Assembly: GCA_942492965.1 (NCBI GenBank)
Contig: OW818656.1
Coordinates: forward strand, 1,736,001-1,800,000
Reading direction: 5' to 3'
Origin: Sphingosinicella sp942492965
GTDB taxonomy: Bacteria; Pseudomonadota; Alphaproteobacteria; Sphingomonadales; Sphingomonadaceae
Length of the DNA: 64,000 bases
Part shown: positions 1-8,184 of the stretch, piece after piece
Layout of the letters: each line of letters begins with the position of its first letter
Numbering within the stretch: the stretch's first letter is position 1
Program-made: the position numbers and the translations under genes
Notes under the pieces: model-generated
Databases searched by the model: none
Seen by the model: the letters and a program-made list of their open reading frames with translations, nothing else
Told to the model about the DNA's origin: nothing

Positions 1-703
1 CTGGGCGATCATTCTCGGCGATGTGCCAACCAAAACGTACCACTATCTGTTCAACCCCGCGCATTCGGTGTTTCAATCGATCACAATGACGCCGCGTGAC
101 GCTCTGCTTGCGCACCTCGCGTACATGACGGCCGACCAAACGCGAACATCTAGTCAGCAGCCCGATATCGCGATGATCCTGACGGACTATCGCGCGGAAT
201 ATGGCGATGAGAACACGCTCGACTTCAAGTCCTTGCCAAGCGACGCGTCCTCTGTCCTGATCGATATCGCGCGCAGCTTGGCGGCCGCCTGCCCTGAAGA
301 TGAGCGATCGTCCCTATTCAATGGCTTGCCAGTTCCAGAGCAAACAGCAGTCATGCGCGCCCTGGCTGGGAAGAAAATCAAACCGGCCGAGGCAACAGCC
401 GATGGCAGTTTCCTTCAATCCGCGCCATTCGAGATCATTAAGGCGTTGGTGGAAAAGCGTCCAGAGCTGTGCTTCGATGGCAAGGTTTGGGACGCCGCTT
501 ATGGCGAGCTCGACTACGGGAATGCCGAAATAACCGACGAAGCGCGTGACAGTGTGTTATCACGTTATCTGGGCCTGATCAGCGATGCCATATGGCTTTC
601 AAAGCAGGATAGCAGCGATCTGGCCACCAGCCCTCGCGACGAAATCATCCGAGCGGTCATGTCACTTGAATTGCTGAAGCCGGACGTCGAGCTTGCTCAA
701 TGA
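1..703 (+). CDS. Partial protein of unknown function, C-terminal part
   Basis: The reading frame is already open at the first base (codons from position 2), so the true start lies upstream and only about the last 234 residues are visible. I recognise no family. The visible part is soluble and mostly helical, with no membrane segment and no obvious catalytic motif. Its stop codon overlaps the start of the Mrr-helicase gene as ATGA, so the two are translationally coupled and it is the first visible gene of the defence-like operon running to 5342. Function can only be guessed from context: a subunit or specificity partner of the helicase/ATPase/nuclease system. A GTG at 23 is an in-frame start possibility, but continuity to the window edge makes truncation by the window likelier. 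Confidence 0.75.
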   Translation, partial: WAIILGDVPTKTYHYLFNPAHSVFQSITMTPRDALLAHLAYMTADQTRTSSQQPDIAMILTDYRAEYGDENTLDFKSLPSDASSVLIDIARSLAAACPEDERSSLFNGLPVPEQTAVMRALAGKKIKPAEATADGSFLQSAPFEIIKALVEKRPELCFDGKVWDAAYGELDYGNAEITDEARDSVLSRYLGLISDAIWLSKQDSSDLATSPRDEIIRAVMSLELLKPDVELAQ

Positions 704-2373
704 CGCCATTTCTCGATGACAGGCGATTGCTACGCGGCCCATGGCAAGCGTTCGAGCGGGACGTCGCCCGACTTTTGATGCATGCTGGTTTTGACGACGT
801 ACGCGTGGTTGGTGGCACGGGCGACAAAGGCGCCGATATCGTCGGCGTGAAGAACGGCGAGATATGGGTCGTCCAGTGTAAGCATACCACCACCGCCCCC
901 CCCACGAAGTACGCTGTTCAGGAGGTGGTCGAGGCAGGAACTTTTTACGGCGCGAACCGCATGTTGGTCGCCACGTCCCGCGCCGTTGGCGGTGGCATCC
1001 AAGCCGAGATTGATCGCTACCGCCGCATAGGCATCAATGTGGAATTACTCGCGCCTGCCGGGTTAGCGGCAATGGCCGCGCAGGTGCCGGAATATCCCAA
1101 GGCAAGGCGTGAATTGCGGCCATATCAGCAGCAGGCCGTCGCGAGTTTTCGAGAGGGCCTGACGGATACGGGGCGCGGACAGGTCGTGCTCGCTACCGGC
1201 TTGGGCAAGACGGTCGTGATGGCCGAGGTCGTCGCGGATCTCTATCGCGACGGATTGATCAAGGACAATCGGGTTCTTGTCCTAGCGGACAAGCGTGAGT
1301 TAGTTCGCCAGCTCCAGTTCGGATTTTGGAACCAGCTCCCAAAATGGGTTCCGACCCATCTGCTGTCGAGCGACGAGATGCCTTCCTTCCATGATGGCAT
1401 TACGTTCGCCACCGTGCAAAGCGTGATCGGCCGGATAGATGATCTCCCGCGCTACGGATTGGTCCTCGTCGATGAGGCGCACCATATTGGATCCTCGACG
1501 TTTAGACGAGCGATCGAGGCCTTGGATCCTCCGATGGTTGGTGGAGCAACCGCCACACCCTGGCGGGGTGACGGCTTTGATATCGATGAGCTGCTCGGAA
1601 AGCCTCTGATCCGCCTTGGGATATCGGACGGACTTAAGAACAAGTACCTGAGCGAAGTCGATTATCGCCTTCTAGCTGATAATATCGATTGGAAATTCGT
1701 TCAGGAGATTTCCGCGCATGGCTATTCGCTGACCCAGCTCAACAAGCGTCTAATCATGCCCACGCGTGATGAGGAAGCGGCCCGCCAAATCGCCGAGGTC
1801 TTTTATAACGAAGGCCGTCGAGGTGGCATCGTCTTCTCTCCGACCGTCGATCACGCCGAAATGTTCGCGGGCACCCTTCGCGGATACAAGCTGCGCGCCG
1901 AAGCAATCTCCTCTCGTCAAGATCCGCGTGAGCGCGACCGTCTCATGGCAATGTTCCGCCGTGGAGATCTGGACATTCTTGCTAGCGTCGATCTCTTCAA
2001 CGAAGGGGTCGATGTGCCAGATGTCGATCTCGTCGTTTTCATGCGCGCAACGCATAGCCGACGAATTTTCGTTCAGCAGCTAGGCCGAGGCCTGCGCCTC
2101 AGCAAAAACAAGGATAAGGTCATCGTCCTCGATTTCGTGACCGACCTGCGACGGATGGCCGAGGTCGTCGAATTACAAAAGGCGGCATCCGGACCAGTTG
2201 AACGCCTTCCACTAGGCCACAACTTGATAAATTTCAGAGACGCCTCCGCTGGCAGTTTCATGCTGGAGTGGATGAAAGACCAGGCGGATTTGATGCTCCG
2301 CGAAGGCGATGCGCTGTTGGAACTGCCGCAATTCGACTTCCCGGCCACCCCACACCCTGGAAGTGTTGAATGA
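700..2373 (+). CDS. Mrr-type restriction endonuclease fused to SF2 DNA helicase
   Basis: 557-aa nuclease-helicase fusion that should bind, translocate on and cut DNA. Residues 15-120 form an Mrr-cat (PD-(D/E)xK) domain: E19 in FERD, D46 in GADIVG and Q59-C-K61 are the expected metal/catalytic positions. Residues 138-500 are an SF2 helicase: Walker A ATGLGKT (165-171), DEAH (258-261), motif III GATATP (282-287), then a helicase-C domain with an LFNEGVDVPDVD segment and motif VI QQLGRGLR. It overlaps the genes on both sides by 4 bp (ATGA), so it is mid-operon. In known restriction systems such fusions pair with ATPases and other nucleases, as here with the MORC-like ATPase and HNH protein downstream. 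No target-recognition domain is obvious in this protein. Confidence 0.93.
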   Translation: MTPFLDDRRLLRGPWQAFERDVARLLMHAGFDDVRVVGGTGDKGADIVGVKNGEIWVVQCKHTTTAPPTKYAVQEVVEAGTFYGANRMLVATSRAVGGGIQAEIDRYRRIGINVELLAPAGLAAMAAQVPEYPKARRELRPYQQQAVASFREGLTDTGRGQVVLATGLGKTVVMAEVVADLYRDGLIKDNRVLVLADKRELVRQLQFGFWNQLPKWVPTHLLSSDEMPSFHDGITFATVQSVIGRIDDLPRYGLVLVDEAHHIGSSTFRRAIEALDPPMVGGATATPWRGDGFDIDELLGKPLIRLGISDGLKNKYLSEVDYRLLADNIDWKFVQEISAHGYSLTQLNKRLIMPTRDEEAARQIAEVFYNEGRRGGIVFSPTVDHAEMFAGTLRGYKLRAEAISSRQDPRERDRLMAMFRRGDLDILASVDLFNEGVDVPDVDLVVFMRATHSRRIFVQQLGRGLRLSKNKDKVIVLDFVTDLRRMAEVVELQKAASGPVERLPLGHNLINFRDASAGSFMLEWMKDQADLMLREGDALLELPQFDFPATPHPGSVE

Positions 2374-2891
2374 GTGTTCCCACGAAAATCAGAACCGAAA
2401 TCAAGGATAGGCTTTGGGCGGAAGCCGATCGTCTGAACTGGTCCGCGCTCTCGCCGAAAGACAAATCCCGTTATTATACGATTTGGACGGAGATCGAGGA
2501 TCTTGGCGGCCGGCTAGGGCAATATATGGACCCGCGCCAGGTGCGCGTTTACATCAAAGATACCCTCCTAAAGCCGTACACGCGAGAAACCTCGGCAAGC
2601 CCTGATATGGCCTTTCGCGTTCTTGATATACCGGCTGGCACCTCGACGGTTGCTACGTACATCAAACCTCATGGCCGTTTGCTCGCCGATGGCCGTCATG
2701 TCGCTTGGAGCAAGGCAACGGAATGGAAGGCTACGATCATGGCCTTGCATGAGCGATCCTATGGAACGGGAAAGCCCTTCGGCGCTGTGCTGACCGAAGC
2801 CGCCGCAAAATTTTCAACGGATCAGGATCGCGCCGTCGTCGAGGCGGCGGCGCAAAAGCTTGGCGTTGAACGCATTGTCTGGTTGGATTGA
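2370..2891 (+). CDS. Hypothetical protein of the helicase/MORC-like operon
   Basis: 173-aa protein I do not recognise. It is soluble and charged, with a helical N-terminus and a possible small alpha/beta C-terminal domain; no signal peptide, membrane segment or nuclease motif is visible. Its start overlaps the helicase stop by 4 bp (ATGA) and the MORC-like ATPase follows 27 bp after its stop, so it is embedded in the operon and probably co-translated with the helicase. Likely an accessory subunit of the same system; that is inference from position only. Confidence 0.85.
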   Translation: MSVPTKIRTEIKDRLWAEADRLNWSALSPKDKSRYYTIWTEIEDLGGRLGQYMDPRQVRVYIKDTLLKPYTRETSASPDMAFRVLDIPAGTSTVATYIKPHGRLLADGRHVAWSKATEWKATIMALHERSYGTGKPFGAVLTEAAAKFSTDQDRAVVEAAAQKLGVERIVWLD

Positions 2892-2918
2892 GATTACTGG
2901 AGATCAAAGGGGGAGCTG

Positions 2919-4523
2919 ATGGCAGGGGTCACGGCGAAACAACAACTTAAGGTAATCGATGGCACACCCAAGAAGAGAGTGTTTCTTTCGATCATAAGCG
3001 ATTACGACCTGCGTACCGGCTTATGTGAGTTAGTCGATAATGCCCTCGACCTCTGGCTAACGAATGAAAAGAAATCATCGCTTTCCATCGCCATTATTCT
3101 CGATCCTGCGCGACAAGTTATTTCCGTACGCGACAACGCTGGAGGCGTACCTCCGGCGCAATTGGAATTTTTGATTGCTCCTGGTGCAAGTCGAAACGAT
3201 CCAACGCATGAACTCATAGGCATATTCGGCGTAGGAGGTAAACGCGCGGGCGTCGCCTTGGGCGAGCACGTTGAAATCCGCACTCGAGCCAAAGGCGAAA
3301 AGAGCCTTCAACTGGATATTACCAGCGCATGGCTCGAAACCGAGGACTGGTCCCTCGCCGCCTATGAAATTCCGGAGATCGAGGCAGAGACGACAACCGT
3401 TGAGATCACAAAACTCCGGCAGACTTTCGACGAGGACGACGTTGAGGAGATTCGCACGCATCTCGGTGAAACCTATAAGTGGTACCTTGATCAAGGTTGC
3501 GAGATAAGCCTTAATGCCGTTCCCGTGGTGCCAGTCTCGTACGATGCATGGGCCTATCCAACCGGTTTTCCTCCGCGAATTTCAAATTTTTCAATATCGC
3601 CAGCAGAGGGAAAGAACCTTCAAGTAACCCTAACCGCTGGCCTTATCGCCGACCGTGACCCCGAACTCGAAAATTATGGGGTGTACTTCTACTGCAATAA
3701 CCGCCTCATCGTTAAGGCGCTTCGGACCCGTGAAGTCGGATATTGGGTCAAAAGCGAAGCCGGTGTCCCCCACCCTGATGCATCATTATGCCGGGTGGTG
3801 GTCGAGCTGCATGGAGGCGCTGAACTGATGCCTTGGAACAGCAGTAAGAACGGGTTGAATTATAGCCACCCAGCCTTCACGCAAATTGCGGGAAGCATCG
3901 TCGCGATGACGACCTACTATAGCTCTTTGTCGCGGCGCATGAAAAATTATTGGGACGATCAGGTTTTCAATAAGACATCTGGCAGTATGGAGACCATCGA
4001 TCCGGCGGAAATGCTTTCTCCAAAGAAAATCGTATTGCCAGCGCTACCCCGCGTCCGGCTTCTCCCGTATTTGGATCGCTTGCGGGACAGCAATAAATCC
4101 AAGATCGCAAAACAGCCCTGGATATTGGGCCTTATTGAAGCGATGGGCCTTGTGGACATTATCAGCAAGCAGCATGCCGACACAAAAAATCGAGCCGCGT
4201 TAATTTTGCTGGATAGCAATTTCGAGATATCGCTGAAGGAATTCATCGTCAACAGAGCCGATCTGTTTCCACCACACATCTACAATGACGCTAAAATCCT
4301 TAATCTTTTTAAGGCGCGCCATACCGTTATTAACGAAGTTAAGGCTCACGTCACTTTCCCGCCCACACTTTTGGCGAAGGTTCAGCATTTCTACAACCTG
4401 CGAAACAAGCTAATCCACGAAAGAGCCACGGTGGGCATCTTGGACAGCCAGGTGGCTGATTATCGCGCCACGATCGAGCAGGTTCTGAAGTTGCTGTTCA
4501 AGATCAACTTTCCAGCCCGATAA
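2919..4523 (+). CDS. MORC/MutL-like GHKL ATPase of a restriction-type system
   Basis: 534-aa ATPase of the GHKL (gyrase, Hsp90, histidine kinase, MutL) fold. The N-terminal domain shows all three ATP-lid motifs: N-box ELVDNALD (37-44), DNAGGV (72-77) and GIFGVGGKRA (101-110). The middle (about 190-330) looks like the S5-type transducer domain that follows GHKL in MutL and MORC; the last 200 residues are helical and unassigned. Sensor-kinase DHp and receiver domains are absent, which argues against a histidine kinase. Prokaryotic MORC and paraMORC ATPases are known from restriction-modification neighbourhoods with SF2 helicases and nucleases, the arrangement seen here. ATP-driven dimer closure around DNA is the expected role. 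The ATG has a good ribosome-binding site (GGGGGAG). MutL itself is less likely because the endonuclease/dimerisation region is not recognisable. Confidence 0.85.
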   Translation: MAGVTAKQQLKVIDGTPKKRVFLSIISDYDLRTGLCELVDNALDLWLTNEKKSSLSIAIILDPARQVISVRDNAGGVPPAQLEFLIAPGASRNDPTHELIGIFGVGGKRAGVALGEHVEIRTRAKGEKSLQLDITSAWLETEDWSLAAYEIPEIEAETTTVEITKLRQTFDEDDVEEIRTHLGETYKWYLDQGCEISLNAVPVVPVSYDAWAYPTGFPPRISNFSISPAEGKNLQVTLTAGLIADRDPELENYGVYFYCNNRLIVKALRTREVGYWVKSEAGVPHPDASLCRVVVELHGGAELMPWNSSKNGLNYSHPAFTQIAGSIVAMTTYYSSLSRRMKNYWDDQVFNKTSGSMETIDPAEMLSPKKIVLPALPRVRLLPYLDRLRDSNKSKIAKQPWILGLIEAMGLVDIISKQHADTKNRAALILLDSNFEISLKEFIVNRADLFPPHIYNDAKILNLFKARHTVINEVKAHVTFPPTLLAKVQHFYNLRNKLIHERATVGILDSQVADYRATIEQVLKLLFKINFPAR

Positions 4524-4535
4524 GAAAAAAAGAAC

Positions 4536-5342
4536 ATGGATGAAGATAGGCCGAATACCTCCATCAACGACGGCTCGGATGCTTTGATCTCTAGACAGTC
4601 CGAGCGATGGACGGTCGATGAACTGCGCGCCTGTGTCGTGGCCTACCATCAATTGCTCATGGAAGAGGCGCGCGGCCAACGTACCAATAAGAGCGCTGTT
4701 CGACGTGACGTAATGTCCGTCGCCCTTCAGGGCCGCCGACCTGGTGCTTACGAGTTTCGCATGCAGAACATATCTAATGTTTTGGCTGAACTCGGCCTGC
4801 CCTGGATCAATGGCTACAAGCCTCTTTCGAATGTGGGCGACGCGAAGATCACCATCATTGCCTTGATCAATGAGGTTTGGGGACGAACGAACGAAAGTGA
4901 AGCCCTTACGGCGGATACGGAGAAGCTCGAAACCCGTGTTTTATCGGAGCGCACCAAATTGCGCGCGAACAAGCCGGCCTCGCCCCCAATGGGCGTTCAT
5001 AGTCCCGCTAGTCGCCCGGTCCAAAACCAGCGCTACGTCCGCGATCCGAATGTTATCGCTTGGGTGCTGGAGTTAGCCCAGGGTACGTGTGAGGCTTGTA
5101 GCATGCCAGCGCCATTCCTAGATGCAGAGGGCGAGCCATTTTTGGAAGTGCATCACGTTCGCCCTTTAGCCGAAGGTGGCCCTGATACGATCGATAATGC
5201 GATTGCATGTTGCCCCAACTGTCATCGCGGCTTTCATCATTCGAGCGACCGCGCGAAGCTACGACGCAACACGATAAAAATGGTCGGCCGACTGGTGGAC
5301 TATCTCAAAGCGTCAAAGCGGGTCGTGAACGAGCAGCCTTAA
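4536..5342 (+). CDS. HNH endonuclease with N-terminal McrA-like recognition domain
   Basis: 268-aa HNH nuclease. Residues 22-118 match the N-terminal domain common in McrA-like HNH proteins (WTVDELRACVVAYHQLL; RMQNISNVLAELGLPW), probably a DNA- or modification-recognition head. The HNH core is at 180-240: zinc cysteines C185/C188 and C226/C229, metal/catalytic H206-H207, N221 and H230. The residues between are variable and probably a linker. It starts 12 bp after the MORC-like ATPase stop with only a weak AG-rich ribosome-binding site, so it probably depends on read-through from upstream. Its stop overlaps the stop of the convergent Eco29kI-type gene. Relatives often cut modified DNA; whether this one needs 5-methylcytosine is unknown and would matter because a C5 methyltransferase lies next door. 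Confidence 0.92.
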   Translation: MDEDRPNTSINDGSDALISRQSERWTVDELRACVVAYHQLLMEEARGQRTNKSAVRRDVMSVALQGRRPGAYEFRMQNISNVLAELGLPWINGYKPLSNVGDAKITIIALINEVWGRTNESEALTADTEKLETRVLSERTKLRANKPASPPMGVHSPASRPVQNQRYVRDPNVIAWVLELAQGTCEACSMPAPFLDAEGEPFLEVHHVRPLAEGGPDTIDNAIACCPNCHRGFHHSSDRAKLRRNTIKMVGRLVDYLKASKRVVNEQP

Positions 5343-6031
5343 ATCTGGGCATCGTCAGCGCCTTCCTGCGCCTCTATCTCGTCCGCTTCGATTTGATCAG
5401 CGATTTTCTTTGGAAGTTTCTTGAGCGGCTTCCCATCAAAATAGTCGCTTAAACGCTCAAGAAGAAATGCTTGCGTTAGGCCACTGTCGGCTAACTTCTC
5501 CATGACCTTACGGCCCGGATGCAGCACATCCCAAGGCGATTTGTACTGCGTTTTACGCCGTTTCCCGGGATCCTTATTTCCAAATCCGTCAATCGCCCGA
5601 TTCCAAGCTGGCTTGAAGGTTTCAATCAGCATATTTTCGCCAAGAGGTATCCAGATGTCGTCCACCACGAGGTGACGAACCCAAAAATCGGCTAGTTCGA
5701 GATCCGGTACTTGATCCACGGATGTCGCGTGGTGGCTGAGACGCTCGGCAAGTGCCTTTCCTTTTGAAGCATCGGCGGTCAAGCCACCCTTCCGGCCTCC
5801 TTTGGGTATAGCCTTCCCGATATAGATCGGCTGAGCGAACGCGTCATCGATATTCTGGGACGTGACGGCAGCGTAAGCAGAATGAGCACCCGTATAATAG
5901 ATCGCATAAACGCCAGCGCCCTTTATGCCGTCGCTTTCAGAAAGCTTGACGGGCGGTCTCGATAAAAGTTCGGCTTCGATGCTACGCGCGATGTTGAGCT
6001 TATCGAGCGGGTTATAAGGCCCGTCGGTCAT
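5339..6031 (-). CDS. Eco29kI-family type II restriction endonuclease (GIY-YIG)
   Basis: 230-aa GIY-YIG nuclease resembling Eco29kI. The signature elements are GVY (40-42) and YIG (70-72), followed by the spacing expected for the active site: R97, H101, E132 and N144. Eco29kI cuts CCGCGG, so that site is a reasonable hypothesis for this enzyme, not a demonstrated one. Its start overlaps the methyltransferase stop by 4 bp (ATGA on the minus strand), giving a methyltransferase-then-nuclease order that lets protection be made first. It converges on the HNH gene with overlapping stops. Confidence 0.92.
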   Translation of the reverse strand: MTDGPYNPLDKLNIARSIEAELLSRPPVKLSESDGIKGAGVYAIYYTGAHSAYAAVTSQNIDDAFAQPIYIGKAIPKGGRKGGLTADASKGKALAERLSHHATSVDQVPDLELADFWVRHLVVDDIWIPLGENMLIETFKPAWNRAIDGFGNKDPGKRRKTQYKSPWDVLHPGRKVMEKLADSGLTQAFLLERLSDYFDGKPLKKLPKKIADQIEADEIEAQEGADDAQI

Positions 6032-7206
6032 GCCGCCCCTTGGAGAGAGCGTGAAGCTTTCAGATGACGAGCGACGTCCTCGCCCACAATCCGTGCTAGT
6101 TCGATCGGAACAGCATTACCAAGTTGCCGCATGGTTTCCGACCAGGAACCATGAAATAGGAAATCGTCGGGGAAGGTTTGCAGACGCGCGCTCTCACGGA
6201 CCGAAAAGTACCGAACGCTACCATTGGGCCGGCGGAGCATATTCTCTCCCCCCGGCACGCCATGAACGCCTGCCTTGAGTGTCTTCGCCGGCTCGTCGAG
6301 TGGGCTTCCGGTGTGGCCCGGATAAGACCGAGCGCCAGGTTGAAAACGATGATTGAAAAACTCGGCGCTCGCGGTCGGATTTTGTTCGGGATCAGGCAAC
6401 CCGATGAGCGCATCTCTCGTCGTGCGCCAAGGCTTGATGGTTGGAGGCACATCGTCAGCGCTTATACGCGTGGCGGCGGCGGGTATGATCCTATGCTTAC
6501 GAGCGACTTCGTGACGTTCCCAATAATCCCCGCTTCCTTGATCAAGCAACAAGGCGTCATGGGAATGTGTCGGCATCGGGAAGCTCCAGCTCATGCCGAG
6601 ATCCTCCCTGAATCCGACAAAAAACACGCGCTCCCGCTTTTGCGGGACGCCGTAGTTAGCTGCATTCAGAATTTGCGAGACAACGCGATAATTCAAACCC
6701 GAGCGACTACCGCTTGTGTGATGCTGTTCGAGGCGCGCGAGGTGATCAGCCCAATCCTCGCTGCGGCGGCCCTTAATCTCAGGGTGCTCAAGCTGGAGCT
6801 TGATATACTCGAAATAGTTCCGAAACGCCGCGCGCGTAAGGCCTTTTACATTCTCAAATATGAAGGCTTCGGGTCGCGCTTGACGAACCGCGCGGATCGC
6901 CTGTGGGAACATATCCCGCGCATCGTCATACGCACCGTGCTTACCACCAAGCGAGAAAGGCTGACACGGCGGGCCGCCTGAAACCAAGCGGACCTTCCCC
7001 TCGAAGGGACGAAAATCGACGTCGCGTACATCGCCTTGTGTGACACACCAGTTTCTTACGGCCTTGATCCCGCGAACTTGATTTTCACGAATCGTGTCAC
7101 AACAATAAGAATCCCATTCGATAACACTCGCGGGACGGAATCCAGCTTCATGCAGCCCAATTCCAAGTCCCCCCGCACCAGCGAAAAGTTCAATCGATTT
7201 CATCAT
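6028..7206 (-). CDS. DNA (cytosine-5) methyltransferase of the Eco29kI-type system
   Basis: 392-aa C5-cytosine methyltransferase. Motif I FAGAGGLGIGL (8-18) binds SAM; motif IV GGPPCQPFS places the catalytic cysteine at C81; motif VI ENVKG starts at E118; motif VIII QKRERVFFVG is at 189-198; motifs IX/X (RESARLQTFPDDF and QLGNAVP) close the fold near the C-terminus. The stretch between motifs VIII and IX is the target-recognition region. It should protect the sites cut by the adjacent Eco29kI-like nuclease. Its 5' end overlaps the vsr gene by 17 bp, so vsr, methyltransferase and nuclease form one tight operon. An alternative start is M2. Confidence 0.96.
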   Translation of the reverse strand: MMKSIELFAGAGGLGIGLHEAGFRPASVIEWDSYCCDTIRENQVRGIKAVRNWCVTQGDVRDVDFRPFEGKVRLVSGGPPCQPFSLGGKHGAYDDARDMFPQAIRAVRQARPEAFIFENVKGLTRAAFRNYFEYIKLQLEHPEIKGRRSEDWADHLARLEQHHTSGSRSGLNYRVVSQILNAANYGVPQKRERVFFVGFREDLGMSWSFPMPTHSHDALLLDQGSGDYWERHEVARKHRIIPAAATRISADDVPPTIKPWRTTRDALIGLPDPEQNPTASAEFFNHRFQPGARSYPGHTGSPLDEPAKTLKAGVHGVPGGENMLRRPNGSVRYFSVRESARLQTFPDDFLFHGSWSETMRQLGNAVPIELARIVGEDVARHLKASRSLQGAA

Positions 7207-7615
7207 CGAAGAATGACTCTATTTTAGACTTAAGGGAAGCACGATCTTTAAGTTCGCATTCCCATATCACCAAGATTTTCCAACCAAGATCCTTGAGCTT
7301 TTGTTGGGCGGCTTCATCCCTGCGAGCGTTGGCGGTTAGCTTGGGTTCCCAGAAGTCGAGTCGCGATTTTGGTAATCGCGCCAGCTTGCAATTCGGATCC
7401 GGATGGCGATGCCAAAAACACCCATGGACAAAGATGATTCTCCCCCTGCCCGGGAACACAAGGTCGGGCGACCCTAGCAGACTCCGGCGATGCAGACGAT
7501 ACCGATAGCCCATGGAGTGCACAAGCTTCCGAACAGCCATTTCCGGACCGGTATTCTTATCACCGATCCGAGCCATCCGTGCGGACCGTGCTTCCTTGGT
7601 CAGTGAATCAGCCAT
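7190..7615 (-). CDS. vsr: Very short patch repair endonuclease Vsr
   Basis: 141-aa mismatch endonuclease that nicks 5' of T in T:G mismatches created by deamination of 5-methylcytosine. The family core is clear: D51 in SPDLVF, H64 and H69 in FVHGCFWHRH, with C66, H71, C76 and C120 as likely zinc ligands. With the start at the ATG at 7615 (MADSLTKEARS), D51, H64 and H69 fall at the numbers used for E. coli Vsr; an in-frame ATG six codons earlier at 7633 is possible. Neither start has a strong ribosome-binding site. It is the first gene of the vsr-methyltransferase-nuclease operon and offsets the mutagenic cost of methylation. Confidence 0.95.
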   Translation of the reverse strand: MADSLTKEARSARMARIGDKNTGPEMAVRKLVHSMGYRYRLHRRSLLGSPDLVFPGRGRIIFVHGCFWHRHPDPNCKLARLPKSRLDFWEPKLTANARRDEAAQQKLKDLGWKILVIWECELKDRASLKSKIESFFDDEID

Positions 7616-7633
7616 AACGCGATCATACGTCAT

Positions 7634-8184
7634 CGAGCGAAAGCATCACAAAAACTCTTCATCCAATCGGTGCGAAATTGGTCTTCCTGAAAGGATCGTG
7701 GTCCAGCGGCAAAAGGCTGGCGCGCATCCAACCGGCGCAGGGCTGGTCTCCATGAAGTGGACTGGGGAGTTCAGAGAGGGCAGGGATGCCCGTCCTTGAT
7801 CGAAGCAGCTTAAAGCCTGCCGAGCACGCATCCAGGATGGCGAAAAGATGGCAGCGGGAAGGATTTGCGCCCTCTGTCGGAGATGTCTGCTTATGCAAGG
7901 CAGCCATTTGTAAGCTGCCAGTCCGGACAGTCCGACCTAGACGCCATTCATTGGCTCGCGCATAGTAGGATAGCGTATTCGAAGTGATCATCACTATCGG
8001 TCGCAGCCCGCCAAACACCGCCGAATGCCCTCTATGGCTCGCTATAGCCGCCGATCACCACCTCACCAACAGGTGGGTAAACACACCGCCGTTTCTACTC
8101 TAGAGCGCGGCTTTTTTCGACGCTCGACGTCTACTGTAGATCGTTCACCGGGAAGCCGCCTACGACGCAGCTGGATGCCTCGGC
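7634..8184. other. Gap without a convincing gene
   Basis: About 550 bp between vsr and the next minus-strand gene. Short open frames exist on both strands but none has protein-like composition, a ribosome-binding site or a recognisable motif. The promoter for vsr-methyltransferase-nuclease should lie at its left end. A weak GCCG...CGGC hairpin followed by six T is present at about 8090-8140, with a short stem and long loop; I would not call it a terminator. Confidence 0.5.

Noticed and set aside
8090..8140. Possible terminator with six T
   Set aside because: Stem is only four base pairs with a loop of about 20 nt.
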